Shown piece after piece: positions 1 through 8,271 of a stretch of DNA of 64,000 nucleotides. Every line of letters begins with the position of its first letter. The stretch's first letter is position 1. The position numbers were made by a program, and so were the translations under genes. Source of the stretch: an uncultured Bacteroidales bacterium (GTDB lineage Bacteria; Bacteroidota; Bacteroidia; Bacteroidales; UBA932); NCBI GenBank assembly GCA_900316675.1, contig ONDR01000005.1, positions 66,321-130,320 on the forward strand. The letters run 5' to 3'. A model generated the notes under the pieces. It did not search any database, had not been told where the DNA came from, and was given only the letters and a program-made list of their open reading frames with translations.

Positions 1-188
1 CCCTGTTGGCATCGGACAAAAAATATCCCATGCTCATTACGCCCCAAAAGGCGGCAAAGATTATTACAAAAGGGCTAAAACGCGGAAGGCGCGTTATTAT
101 AGTGGACTGGCGCTATCGCGTACTGGTCTTCTTATGGAGGCTGATTCCAAGGCCGGTCTGGGAAAGACTCACAATGATAAGCAATTAA
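1..188 (+). CDS. Short-chain dehydrogenase/reductase, C-terminal fragment
   Basis: Only the last 62 or so codons lie in the window; the frame is open to the left edge, so the gene begins outside. The tail reads as the C-terminus of an SDR-family NAD(P)-dependent oxidoreductase: a TPQKAAKIITKGLKRG segment followed by a basic, Trp-rich amphipathic end (LVFLWRLIPRPVWERL), which is typical of the membrane-leaning SDR subgroup. The Rossmann fold and catalytic Tyr-Lys are outside, so substrate and activity cannot be judged. Its TAA stop shares a TTAA palindrome with the stop of the convergent nuclease gene. Confidence 0.6.
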   Translation, partial: LLASDKKYPMLITPQKAAKIITKGLKRGRRVIIVDWRYRVLVFLWRLIPRPVWERLTMISN

Positions 189-1129
189 TTCCGGTCAGTA
201 ATTTTGAATACTGCGGTCAGAGGGTAGTGGTCTCCAAGAGGTTTGCCGCTGTCTGACCGTTTGTATCCGCTCTTGTCCTTGCTGATAGAAGAGGGAACAA
301 GCCGTTTTGCCGCCCCAGCCGGATTGATATACAGAATCTTGTCCAGGGACTCTCCGGACTTACCATGGAGCATAATCCATACGTCACCAACCTCGGCCCC
401 GGCGTCCTGCAGCGGCTGGATGAATTCCCCGCTTACATTATCCCTGGAATAATAGCTGTTGGTGTCTCCGGCAATTATAATTGGAACCGTTCCCAGGTTT
501 TCAAGAAGATAGTCCCGTAATTGCTGCCACTGCGTCAGCCTGGCCTCGCGGTCCGGTGCATCGGCCCCGGATTTTTCATCATCGCTGTCGCTGGCGTCCA
601 TGTGCAAGTTAATGATTACAAGCTGGTTACCTGCCGCTGTGGTGACCTGATAGCGGCGGAAGCCTTTGGTTACCATTTCGTCCCAGGCGTGATCGAACTT
701 GCCATAGCTCTTCTTCCACTTAGTGCGCCCAAGATAATTGCAGCCCACGCCATCCTTCTTCCAGAAAGCCCCCAGCCCGTCGCATTTAAAACTAAGGTCG
801 AGGATATCCGTAATGCTGGTGAATATGCCTCCACTCCATGTATCGTGGTTGTATGAGGCATCAAGGCTGCTTTTAAGCTCGTCGTTATAGTTGAAGTTCT
901 CCTGCACGGCGATAAAATCGCTTCCCTTGGCAGAGAGGAACTGGCTTATTTCTTTTGTGTACTTTTCTCCCGGCCCGTCCGGATTGACGGATATGGTAAC
1001 GATCTTCTTTGGAAGACCGTCTACGTTAACAGTTGTGATACGGAACTTTTCTGCATTGCTGTCTGTACTTTCTTTTGAACAGGCAAAGGCAATGCACGCA
1101 AGAAGCAATATTACCGCATACTTTCTCAC
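185..1129 (-). CDS. Exported endonuclease/exonuclease/phosphatase-family lipoprotein
   Basis: A 314-residue member of the DNase I-like EEP superfamily. The N-terminus is a lipoprotein signal with lipobox Cys17 (AFAC-S), so it should be anchored outside the inner membrane. Family landmarks are visible: VNVDG near residue 35, VQEN with the metal-binding Glu77, NLHMDAS, IAGDTNS, and the terminal GDHYP carrying the catalytic His. This supports a metal-dependent phosphodiesterase, probably a nuclease, although sphingomyelinase-type activity is possible within the superfamily. The start is GTG at 1129, overlapping the TGA of the upstream nuclease gene as GTGA, so the two are probably translationally coupled. 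Confidence 0.8.
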   Translation of the reverse strand: MRKYAVILLLACIAFACSKESTDSNAEKFRITTVNVDGLPKKIVTISVNPDGPGEKYTKEISQFLSAKGSDFIAVQENFNYNDELKSSLDASYNHDTWSGGIFTSITDILDLSFKCDGLGAFWKKDGVGCNYLGRTKWKKSYGKFDHAWDEMVTKGFRRYQVTTAAGNQLVIINLHMDASDSDDEKSGADAPDREARLTQWQQLRDYLLENLGTVPIIIAGDTNSYYSRDNVSGEFIQPLQDAGAEVGDVWIMLHGKSGESLDKILYINPAGAAKRLVPSSISKDKSGYKRSDSGKPLGDHYPLTAVFKITDRN

Positions 1130-2643
1130 AGTCCCCAGTCGCTTGCGCTGAAGGTAGTCTTAGGTGCGTTGGGAACGTTGGGGAAGTAGCTGAAGCCAGT
1201 AATCCTCTCCAAATCTGCGACGCTCATAAGTTCCTGGCTTGAAGGCCTCTGGCCCTTAAGATCGTTGGAATGAGCGCGAACGAAGGCGACGCACTGAATC
1301 TCAGATGCAGAGCAGTCCTTTAGCGCTTTGCCGCTGTTGCCGCTCTTTGTGCGCATCAAAAGATAATAGAACATGGTAGGGCAGGAAACATCTGTCCTTC
1401 CGCCAAAACTGATGGTCTTCTTGGTGGCTGATTTGCCGTAGGCGTCGGTGTAGTTTTCAAAGTAGCAACCAATCACTACGTACAGGGTGTCAGAGCATAC
1501 CTGCGTATCTACATAATCTTCCAGCAGGTTCCATCCGCCGCCACCGGTATTAAAGCCGCCTGACAGCTGCGGGGCGATGTTGCTGTAATAGAATACCTGC
1601 TCGTTTGTGGTGCGGGAAGCCGTGCGCTCTGCGCTGCCAAGCATATGACCTTTGTTGCAGCCGCCGCCGATGTCCTTGCTGTTATACTGTATGTCTCCCG
1701 GAATATCCGGATCCTTCTTGTAAGCATCTGAACGGCCTGAGCTGCCAACGTACATGCTATGGCGGGGTGCAGCTACCCAAACGGGGCAGTGGTGCTGTGC
1801 GCTGAAGCAAACGGTATAGTTGCGGGCATTCTTTCCGCTGACCTTAAGGTCTGTGTAGTGATATGCGTAGTACAAATCCTCATTGTTGGGATTGTACATA
1901 TAGTTGCCGCTGGTGGCGATTGTCATTACCGGAAGCTCATACCAGCCCTTTTGGTTGCCGGACGGGTTGACGGTGCCGCCAAGTGTGGCGAAGCTGATCG
2001 TATTGCCGTAGAAGGTTAGGATTGCATCGCCCTCCTGAATGATGACATAGGCCCTGTAGTAGTAGGTTTTGCCCTCCCCGAGTCCTGTTACATTATATGT
2101 GAAGGAGCCCGATGTGCTTGTGGGAGTCGTGGAAACCTGGTAGGTCTGGCCCATGGACGATGTTTCTCCGAACTCGAAGCCGACTTCGCGCGGGGCGCTT
2201 GTGGCACCGGAGAAGGAGCCGTTCAGGGTAGCGCCAACCTTTGTTATGCTGCCGGGGCTTGATGTGGTTACATTGGCCTTCGGCGTAACTGAAACGCCCT
2301 TCTGGACAAGATTTGCTATTGCCGATTTTCCTGCGGCCGTCAGTGTAATGGTGGCTGTGCGGGACACTTTTGTCTCATTTGCCTTGTAGGATACGGCTAC
2401 GCTGGCATCCCCGGAACCGGAGTTTGCGCTAAGCGTAATCCAGTCTGCGGGGCAGGAAACTGTCCATTTGCCGCTGCAGACAATGTCTGCGAACTGGGTG
2501 CCGGAAGCTGCATCTACGGATGCGTGCCTAAGGCTTACGGAAATATTACCGGAAGGCGAAGGATTTGAATCGTCGCCTTTGCTGCAGGACAGTGCCAGGG
2601 CGGTGAACAGGGTTACCGCAATTATCTTCGAAATAAATTTCAT
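1126..2643 (-). CDS. DNA/RNA non-specific endonuclease lipoprotein with BACON domain
   Basis: A 505-residue exported protein. Residues 1-20 are a lipoprotein signal ending at Cys20 (LALSC). Residues about 33-117 look like a BACON domain (CSGKWTVSCPADWITLSANSG), about 125-220 resemble a fibronectin type III-like fold, and about 230-505 form a NUC1-type non-specific endonuclease. The catalytic signature is NKGHM with His333 (the DRGH position of the family), followed by SNIAPQ with the metal-binding Asn355. The active-site Asp-Arg of the classic DRGH is replaced by Asn-Lys. It is followed by a second exported nuclease-like lipoprotein with overlapping start and stop, suggesting one surface or periplasmic unit that degrades external nucleic acid. 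Confidence 0.85.
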   Translation of the reverse strand: MKFISKIIAVTLFTALALSCSKGDDSNPSPSGNISVSLRHASVDAASGTQFADIVCSGKWTVSCPADWITLSANSGSGDASVAVSYKANETKVSRTATITLTAAGKSAIANLVQKGVSVTPKANVTTSSPGSITKVGATLNGSFSGATSAPREVGFEFGETSSMGQTYQVSTTPTSTSGSFTYNVTGLGEGKTYYYRAYVIIQEGDAILTFYGNTISFATLGGTVNPSGNQKGWYELPVMTIATSGNYMYNPNNEDLYYAYHYTDLKVSGKNARNYTVCFSAQHHCPVWVAAPRHSMYVGSSGRSDAYKKDPDIPGDIQYNSKDIGGGCNKGHMLGSAERTASRTTNEQVFYYSNIAPQLSGGFNTGGGGWNLLEDYVDTQVCSDTLYVVIGCYFENYTDAYGKSATKKTISFGGRTDVSCPTMFYYLLMRTKSGNSGKALKDCSASEIQCVAFVRAHSNDLKGQRPSSQELMSVADLERITGFSYFPNVPNAPKTTFSASDWGL

Positions 2644-2669
2644 TTGCTGCTTGTTTTAGTGCGATTATG

Positions 2670-2677
2670 CAAATATA
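2670..2677 (-). promoter_or_regulatory. -7 element for the nuclease pair
   Basis: The minus strand reads TATATTTG, a full match to the Bacteroidota -7 consensus TAnnTTTG, 26 nt upstream of the endonuclease ATG. I see no clear TTTG at the -33 position, so it is a half match. Confidence 0.45.
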
Positions 2678-2684
2678 CAAATTA

Positions 2685-2716
2685 TTTGCTTTATTCCGGA
2701 GCCGATATTAACTTTG
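2685..2716 (+). promoter_or_regulatory. Promoter of the MFS symporter gene
   Basis: TTTG at 2685-2688 and TAACTTTG at 2709-2716, separated by 20 nt, match the -33/-7 consensus of the Bacteroidota primary sigma factor. The expected transcript start near 2723 leaves a leader of about 17 nt before the ATG at 2740. Confidence 0.6.
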
Positions 2717-2739
2717 TAAGGTTCAGGAAATAGAAATCA

Positions 2740-4134
2740 ATGACAAAACATACAATGGCTAGAGCAAAATTATCAGAGAAAATAGGTTACGGTTTCGGTG
2801 ACTTTGCGTCATCAATGTTCTGGAAGATATTTTCCTACTACCTGCCCATATTTTATTCCGACGTCTTCGGCCTTAAGCCGGTTCATGCAGCCACCCTGCT
2901 GCTGGTAACCAAACTGTACGATGCCGTTTCAGACCCGCTCATGGGCATCATCGCAGACCGAACCAACTCTAAATGGGGTAAATATCGTCCCTATCTGCTT
3001 TGGATAGCCATTCCCTTCGCCCTTATCGGCATCGCATCCTTCTACGTGCCGGACAGCACCTACACCTTCAAGCATATTTACGCCTATGTAATGTACATCC
3101 TGATGATGACGGTATACACTGCCATCAACGTGCCTTACGGAGCCATGCTTGGCGTAGTGACGGACGATTCCCGCGAAAAGAGCGTATTCTCTTCATTCAG
3201 AATGTTTTTTGCCTACATCGGAAGCTTTGTGGCAATGGGTATTTTCTGGATTTTTGAAAAGATAGTCATCGGCCAGGGAGGAAGAGGCGTAGGCGATGCT
3301 ACTCCGGGGCAGTGGACCATTACCGTTGCCATCGTAGCGGCTTTGTGTGCCGTATTGTTCCTGCTGTCCTTCTTCATGACCCGTGAGCATGTTAAGATAG
3401 AGAAGAAGGAGACGGGATCTTCCATTGGCAAAGACCTCAAATCTCTTGTGTCCAACCGTCCCTGGTGGCTGCTTCTTGGCGCAGCAATCGGCCAGCTGCT
3501 TTGCGGCTCTATCCGCGGTGGCGCGGCCGCATACTATTTTGCCAACATTCTTGGTGCCGATATCTGGCTTACCTGTGCGGTTTATCTTACCATCGGAGAG
3601 ATTGGCCAGATGGTGGGCGTCACCTTTGCTGTGCCGCTTTCAGAGCGCTATGGCAAGCGTAATACCTTCATTGGATCATTGGTAGCCGTTATCATATTCA
3701 GTTGCCTTATCTGGTTCATCCCCGTAGCATCGGCATCCGGACTGTGGATGCTTATAGGCCTGCAGGTGCTTGTCAGCCTTGCCTTCGGCGTTGCCGCTCC
3801 TCTTACCTGGAGTATGTTTGCCGATGTTGCTGATTACAGCGAGCTTCGCAACGGTAATTCATCCACCGGCCTTATCTTCTCTTCCTCATCAATGGCACAG
3901 AAGTTTGGCGGAGCGATTGGCGGCTGGCTGCTGCTTACCCTGCTTGGAATCTTCGGATACAATAAAGACCTGGCCGTTCAGGCCCCCGAGACTCTGGGTG
4001 CCATCAAGGCTGTTATGAGCTGGGTACCTGCAATAGGCGCTCTTATCTCTATCGGCTTCCTGACCCTTTATCCTTTGACATCGGCAAAGATGAAAGAAAT
4101 TCAGGAAAAGCTTCAGCTTCAGCGCGCCTCTTAA
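2740..4134 (+). CDS. GPH-family (MelB-type) MFS sugar:cation symporter
   Basis: A 464-residue polytopic membrane protein of the glycoside-pentoside-hexuronide:cation symporter family. The first helix motif (GYGFGDFASSMFW), the KLYDAVSDPLMG loop and the KWGKYRPY loop are diagnostic. Asp61 and Asp65 line up with the cation-site aspartates of MelB (Asp55/Asp59), so it probably couples Na+ or H+ to import of a sugar or glycoside. A conserved ADYSE motif lies in the C-terminal half. A second ATG five codons in (MARAKLS) is also a possible start. No glycoside hydrolase adjoins it, so the substrate is unknown. The gene runs tail to tail into the K+ channel gene, sharing TTAA at the stops. Confidence 0.9.
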   Translation: MTKHTMARAKLSEKIGYGFGDFASSMFWKIFSYYLPIFYSDVFGLKPVHAATLLLVTKLYDAVSDPLMGIIADRTNSKWGKYRPYLLWIAIPFALIGIASFYVPDSTYTFKHIYAYVMYILMMTVYTAINVPYGAMLGVVTDDSREKSVFSSFRMFFAYIGSFVAMGIFWIFEKIVIGQGGRGVGDATPGQWTITVAIVAALCAVLFLLSFFMTREHVKIEKKETGSSIGKDLKSLVSNRPWWLLLGAAIGQLLCGSIRGGAAAYYFANILGADIWLTCAVYLTIGEIGQMVGVTFAVPLSERYGKRNTFIGSLVAVIIFSCLIWFIPVASASGLWMLIGLQVLVSLAFGVAAPLTWSMFADVADYSELRNGNSSTGLIFSSSSMAQKFGGAIGGWLLLTLLGIFGYNKDLAVQAPETLGAIKAVMSWVPAIGALISIGFLTLYPLTSAKMKEIQEKLQLQRAS

Positions 4135-4880
4135 GAGTTGTCGTCTTTCTTGCTTCTTAGCTTACGGACTTCGTCCATATAACTTGCGGTGATGACGCCG
4201 GAAGGAAGGGCGATTACGGCCACGCCTACGAGGGACGATATCATACTGATTGCACGGCCTACGTTCGTCAGCGGAATGATGTCTCCATAGCCGACAGATG
4301 TCAGGGTTATGGTGGCCCAGTAGAGGGCGTCAAAGAAGGTCCTGAAATTCCTGAGTCCGGTTTCCGGATTGATGGAATTTTCTGCGTTGAACATAACCAG
4401 GGCCGTCAGGAAGATGTAGAATGCCAGCAGGCCCAGCATCGTCAGCAGAACCGGACGTTCCTTTCTTATGACCCTCCTGACAAGCTGGATGCTCTTTGAA
4501 TAGCGCACAAACTTGAATAGCCTAAGGATCTTAAGCAATCTGGCGATACGGAAGACCTTGAAGCTGTCGCCAATTAATTCCAGACCCGGCAGTATTGACA
4601 GAAGGTCCAGGATAGCCCAGGCGGTGAAGGGATACAAAAGGAAGGACCATTTCCCCTTCTTCATCCTGAAGTCTGCGGTAGACCACCTTAACACGTAATC
4701 AATTATGAAGATGGTTACGGTTACGTCCTCCATGATATCGAACACGGGGGTCTCGTAGCTTATGAATGTAAGAGGAACAATACTGGCCACGATTGCCACG
4801 ATCATGAATATGTCGTAGCCAAGGCTCAATTTGTCCTTTTTGCTGCCTTTCTCTACTATTTGAAAAATTCGTTTTCTCAT
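4131..4880 (-). CDS. Voltage-gated potassium channel-like ion transporter
   Basis: A 249-residue six-helix cation channel subunit. The helix before the pore domain is an S4-type voltage sensor with basic residues at every third or so position (RIARLLKILRLFKFVR, residues 111-126). The pore loop carries the K+ selectivity filter TSVGYGD at residues 194-200. Length and layout fit prokaryotic Kv channels (KvAP-like), with a short charged C-terminal tail and no RCK or cyclic-nucleotide domain. Probable role is K+ flux or membrane-potential control in the inner membrane. It lies downstream of, and in the same direction as, the outer membrane protein gene at 4911-5489. Confidence 0.88.
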   Translation of the reverse strand: MRKRIFQIVEKGSKKDKLSLGYDIFMIVAIVASIVPLTFISYETPVFDIMEDVTVTIFIIDYVLRWSTADFRMKKGKWSFLLYPFTAWAILDLLSILPGLELIGDSFKVFRIARLLKILRLFKFVRYSKSIQLVRRVIRKERPVLLTMLGLLAFYIFLTALVMFNAENSINPETGLRNFRTFFDALYWATITLTSVGYGDIIPLTNVGRAISMISSLVGVAVIALPSGVITASYMDEVRKLRSKKDDNS

Positions 4881-4910
4881 GGTTCTTGCAGGCTGTAAAT
4901 TATAGGTTAG

Positions 4911-5489
4911 TTAGAAGCGGAAGCGTAGGCCATACAAAATCAGGCCTTGCTCTCCGGCGCCAAATTCAGCAAAGACACGGTATTTAGGCGGGCCAGCCTC
5001 CAGGCCCAGAAGGGAAACCTGAAAGTTCATCTCCTGCCTGTCCTTAGGCCACCAATCGTGGTAGGTAGAGCCTACGGCCAACTTTGTGTACGCACCGAAC
5101 CACTCCCTGTCGTACCAGTGAAAGCGGATGGCTCCAAGTACGGTATAATCATTCTGTTTGTCTTTTGCCTTATAGTCATCTTCTTCATTCAAACCGAAAA
5201 CGGTATCATACCATTCCTTGGCATGATAAGCGCAAAAGATTGCGCCTACGGAAATAAAATCGCTGATTCTGTAGAAATACTCGAAGGAGCGCGCTCCAAA
5301 GTTGTTGCTGCCGTAGTTTTTGGTTAATTCTTTGCCTAGGATATTTTTGACGATAGTGTAAATCTTGGAACGGGAAAGAGGACCGTAAGAGATAGAAAAC
5401 TCGTTGCGGGGCCTATTCGTCTGGGCATATACCGGTTCTGCTATAGAGAGTACCGTCAAAGCCATTAGCAGTATTATTAATTTTTTCAT
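4911..5489 (-). CDS. Hypothetical outer membrane beta-barrel-like protein
   Basis: I do not recognise a named family. With a start at 5489 the protein has 192 residues and begins with a clean Sec signal peptide (MKKLIILLMALTVLS, cleavage probably after VYA-Q). The rest alternates aromatic and polar residues as in beta strands and ends in a Phe-terminated strand (LYGLRFRF), a common outer membrane barrel end signal. The frame stays open 22 codons upstream, but that extension would bury the signal peptide and spans a TATATTTA -7-like box, so 5489 is preferred. The ion channel gene follows 30 nt downstream. Confidence 0.6.
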   Translation of the reverse strand: MKKLIILLMALTVLSIAEPVYAQTNRPRNEFSISYGPLSRSKIYTIVKNILGKELTKNYGSNNFGARSFEYFYRISDFISVGAIFCAYHAKEWYDTVFGLNEEDDYKAKDKQNDYTVLGAIRFHWYDREWFGAYTKLAVGSTYHDWWPKDRQEMNFQVSLLGLEAGPPKYRVFAEFGAGEQGLILYGLRFRF

Positions 5490-5540
5490 CGTGGTTGTGG
5501 TTTTACCCCCGTAAATATACGAATTTTCTGTATAATTCAG

Positions 5541-5548
5541 TATATTTG
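5541..5548 (+). promoter_or_regulatory. -7 element upstream of the nitroreductase gene
   Basis: TATATTTG matches TAnnTTTG, 32 nt before the ATG at 5581. No convincing -33 box is present. Confidence 0.45.
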
Positions 5549-5580
5549 TTTTCATGATTATTAATAATGGCTAATCCGAT

Positions 5581-6216
5581 ATGGCAGATAATTATCTGGA
5601 AAATAAGTTCGAGCAGCTTCAGGCGCGTCAGGGCGCAAAGCCGGTAAAGCGGGTAAACGTGTCTCTGGATACTTTACTTAAGCGCAACCGCAGCTATCGA
5701 GGTTACGATACCTCGCGGGTCGTCACACTTGAACAGTTAAAGGAACTGGCGGCGGTTAGCTGCTTTTGCGGCAGCGGACAGAACCGTCAGCAGCTAAGGT
5801 TCAGGCTTGTTGCCGGCGCTGATTCCGACAAAGTCCTGCCACTTATTAAACTTGGGGCGGCGCTGCCACAGGAGCATCTTCCCAAGCCCGGCACCGAGCC
5901 CCGTGCCTTTATTGTAGTCTGCTCCACGGGACCGGAGAACAAGGTGGTGGATATAGACCTTGGCATCACCGCGCAGAGCATTCTGCTTAAGGCCGTAGAG
6001 AAGGGCCTGAATGGCATTTTTATACTGAACTTCAATGCCGATGCGCTTCAGCAGGCGCTGGGCCTGCCGCTCCGTCCTCTTGCCGTAATAGCCATCGGAA
6101 AGGGAGCGGAAAGCATCTTCCTTAAGCCTGTCGCCGCAGGGGAAGACTTAAACTATTACCGCAAAGAAGGCGTCCATTACGTTCCTAAACTACAAATTGA
6201 TGATTTGCTCGTTTAG
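5581..6216 (+). CDS. Nitroreductase-family protein
   Basis: A 211-residue flavoprotein-like protein. The N-terminal part has the NRSYRGYDTS segment equivalent to the RRSxRxF motif of nitroreductases, and later regions (AQSILLKAVEKGLNGIF, ALGLPLRPLAVIAIGKG) match the FMN-binding and dimerisation core of the family. It should bind FMN and use NAD(P)H; the substrate cannot be read from sequence. The N-terminus has about 25 extra residues before the core. Its TAG stop is separated by a single base from the ATG of the acid phosphatase gene, so the two are probably expressed together. Confidence 0.8.
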   Translation: MADNYLENKFEQLQARQGAKPVKRVNVSLDTLLKRNRSYRGYDTSRVVTLEQLKELAAVSCFCGSGQNRQQLRFRLVAGADSDKVLPLIKLGAALPQEHLPKPGTEPRAFIVVCSTGPENKVVDIDLGITAQSILLKAVEKGLNGIFILNFNADALQQALGLPLRPLAVIAIGKGAESIFLKPVAAGEDLNYYRKEGVHYVPKLQIDDLLV

Positions 6217-6217
6217 C

Positions 6218-7501
6218 ATGAGATACTACAGAAGAATAACACTGGCCGTGGCCGTCCTGCTTCTGCAGGTGCCCGGCTTCTCGCAGGACTTTACAAAGGA
6301 CCTGGAAGGCAATATAGAACGCACTGCCGGCATCTTTCACAGCTACGAAGCCTGTGAGGCCCCTGGTACGCCGGCACCGGAAGGCTACGTTCCGGTGTAC
6401 GTCAGCCACTATGGCCGCCACGGCTCCAGACGCCAGGCCGGCGCCTATGCCACCCTTCCTTACGAGACCATGCTTAAGGCGGATTCCCTTGGACTTCTGA
6501 CCCCTTTGGGCAAAGAGTTCCTGGAAGATGTAAAGAAAGTTTATGCGCCGCATGAAGGTATGCAGGGAGAACTGACAGAGCGCGGCGCCCGCGAGCACGC
6601 CGGCATAGCCCAAAGGATGTACGGTCGCTTTAGCCAGGCTTTCAGCGGCGGCCTTGTACGCTGCCAGGCCAGCATTGTCCCGCGCTGCATAATAAGCATG
6701 GCCAACTTTACCTCCAGCCTTAAGAGTCAGAGCCCGTCCATTTGTTTTTCTTTTGTTACAGGAGAGAAGTACCTGGAGCTTCTGGCCCGCGAAGCAAAGG
6801 ACAGAGATAGTTGGCGTGGCCGCCCCAAAGCCGCAGAGGTTGCTGCTGGCCGGGAATTGCTTGATCCGGAGCGCTTGATGAAGGCCCTTTTTGTAAGTGG
6901 CAAAGAAGAGACTTTAAACAAGCTCATCCCTGACGCCAGGTCAAGCATTGTGCTAATGTTCTATTTCATATCAGATTGCCAGGACTTGCTGTACGAGCTG
7001 GATGGTTTTGATATGTATAAGTACTTTACCAAGGATGAACTCATTGCCCTTGGCAAAGTATGCAACGAGCGTTTTTACACCTCAATTGGTAACAGTACCG
7101 AGCTTGGCGACAACATCACCTGGTCTGCCAAACCGCTTCTGAAAGACATAATTAGCCGTGCTGATGAAGCCCTGGCTTCTGCCGGTGAAGGGCGAATTGC
7201 GGCCGACCTCCGCTTCGGTCACGACAGCGGCCTTCTGCCCCTGGCCGCCCTCATGGATATCGAAGGCCCTTCCGGCCGATACCCCATAGGCACAGCATGG
7301 AAGAATGGTTTCTACATTTGGAAGTATATTCCCATGGCCGCCAACCTGCAGTTAGCCTTCTACAGGAACGGTCAGGGGGAAGTCCTGGTAAAGATTCTTT
7401 ACAACGAGGTAGAGCGCCGTATCCCGGCACTGGGAGACGGCCCTTATTACGACTGGAATAATCTGAGGGAGTATTTACTTCAGAAGACCGTCGGCTTTTA
7501 G
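6218..7501 (+). CDS. Exported histidine acid phosphatase (phytase/MINPP-like)
   Basis: A 427-residue member of histidine phosphatase clade 2. The catalytic RHGxR motif is at residues 67-71 (YGRHGSRR, nucleophile His68) and the proton-donor HD pair at 335-336 (FGHDSG). Residues 1-23 are a Sec signal peptide (LAVAVLLLQVPGFSQ), so it acts in the periplasm or outside. The YGRHGSR context resembles multiple inositol polyphosphate phosphatases of gut Bacteroidota, so release of phosphate from phytate or other phosphomonoesters is plausible. The frame is open seven codons further up from a TTG, but ATG 6218 gives the intact signal peptide. Its 3' end overlaps the convergent M48 gene by 27 bp. Confidence 0.85.
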   Translation: MRYYRRITLAVAVLLLQVPGFSQDFTKDLEGNIERTAGIFHSYEACEAPGTPAPEGYVPVYVSHYGRHGSRRQAGAYATLPYETMLKADSLGLLTPLGKEFLEDVKKVYAPHEGMQGELTERGAREHAGIAQRMYGRFSQAFSGGLVRCQASIVPRCIISMANFTSSLKSQSPSICFSFVTGEKYLELLAREAKDRDSWRGRPKAAEVAAGRELLDPERLMKALFVSGKEETLNKLIPDARSSIVLMFYFISDCQDLLYELDGFDMYKYFTKDELIALGKVCNERFYTSIGNSTELGDNITWSAKPLLKDIISRADEALASAGEGRIAADLRFGHDSGLLPLAALMDIEGPSGRYPIGTAWKNGFYIWKYIPMAANLQLAFYRNGQGEVLVKILYNEVERRIPALGDGPYYDWNNLREYLLQKTVGF

Positions 7502-8251
7502 TTTCGCCTGAATTCGGGAGATACGGCTGGCAGTGTCCGGATGGGAAGAAAACAGATTGCTTACCATCTGGCCGGTCTGACCACCTTTTGCCTCAAGAGA
7601 CTGAAGCTTCTGGAAGCCGCGCATCAGGCAGGCGGGATTCTTGCCCGCAGCCTTAAGAAAATCGTATGCAAAGTCGTCTGACTGAGTCTCCTGCTTACGG
7701 GAATATTTGGCATTCACAATAGCTTCTCCAAGCGCGCCAAGCTGCGATGCGCTAAGCTGACCCACGGTGCCGCTGACGCCTGAAAGGCCGGTTCGTGCGG
7801 CAGAAGCCATAATTGCGTTCTGCATCTGCTTGCGGGTATGGTTCATCGCTACGTGGCCGATTTCATGGCCGATGACGCCAAGGATCTCGTCGTCCGCCAT
7901 CAGGTCCATAAGGCCGGTATAAACGCGCACGCTGCCGTCGGCGCATGCAAAAGCATTGATATCGTTGGTCTGATAAACCTTGAAGTTAAGCGGCACTCCG
8001 TTCACCTGCGTAAGCCCTGAAGTCAGCTTGCGAAGTCTCTTGGTATATGCGTTGCTCTCTGGCAGAACGACACTCTGGGCATCCAGCTGGGCTATATACT
8101 CAGACACGTAGGCACGCACGTCAGAATCTGACAAGGTCATTGCCTGAACAGCCTGGACGCCTCCGGCCATCAGCGCATTGGTGTCCATATTTCCACAGGA
8201 AGCAGCCATCACCGAGGCCGCAAACAAAGAAGCAACAATACTCAGTTTCAT
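7475..8251 (-). CDS. M48-family zinc metallopeptidase, lipoprotein
   Basis: A 258-residue exported peptidase. The signal ends in a lipobox with Cys19 (MAASC). The zinc site HEIGH is at residues 129-133, with a downstream third-ligand Glu in the segment KQETQSDDFAYDF, as in the M48 family (the YggG/LoiP and BepA types). Probable role is quality control of envelope proteins from the periplasmic side. It is the last gene of a four-gene minus-strand run (PfkB kinase, DUF6913-like, DUF368, M48), 20 nt after the DUF368 gene. Confidence 0.9.
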   Translation of the reverse strand: MKLSIVASLFAASVMAASCGNMDTNALMAGGVQAVQAMTLSDSDVRAYVSEYIAQLDAQSVVLPESNAYTKRLRKLTSGLTQVNGVPLNFKVYQTNDINAFACADGSVRVYTGLMDLMADDEILGVIGHEIGHVAMNHTRKQMQNAIMASAARTGLSGVSGTVGQLSASQLGALGEAIVNAKYSRKQETQSDDFAYDFLKAAGKNPACLMRGFQKLQSLEAKGGQTGQMVSNLFSSHPDTASRISRIQAKLKADGLLK

Positions 8252-8271
8252 GGTAATTAGTTAGAATTATG

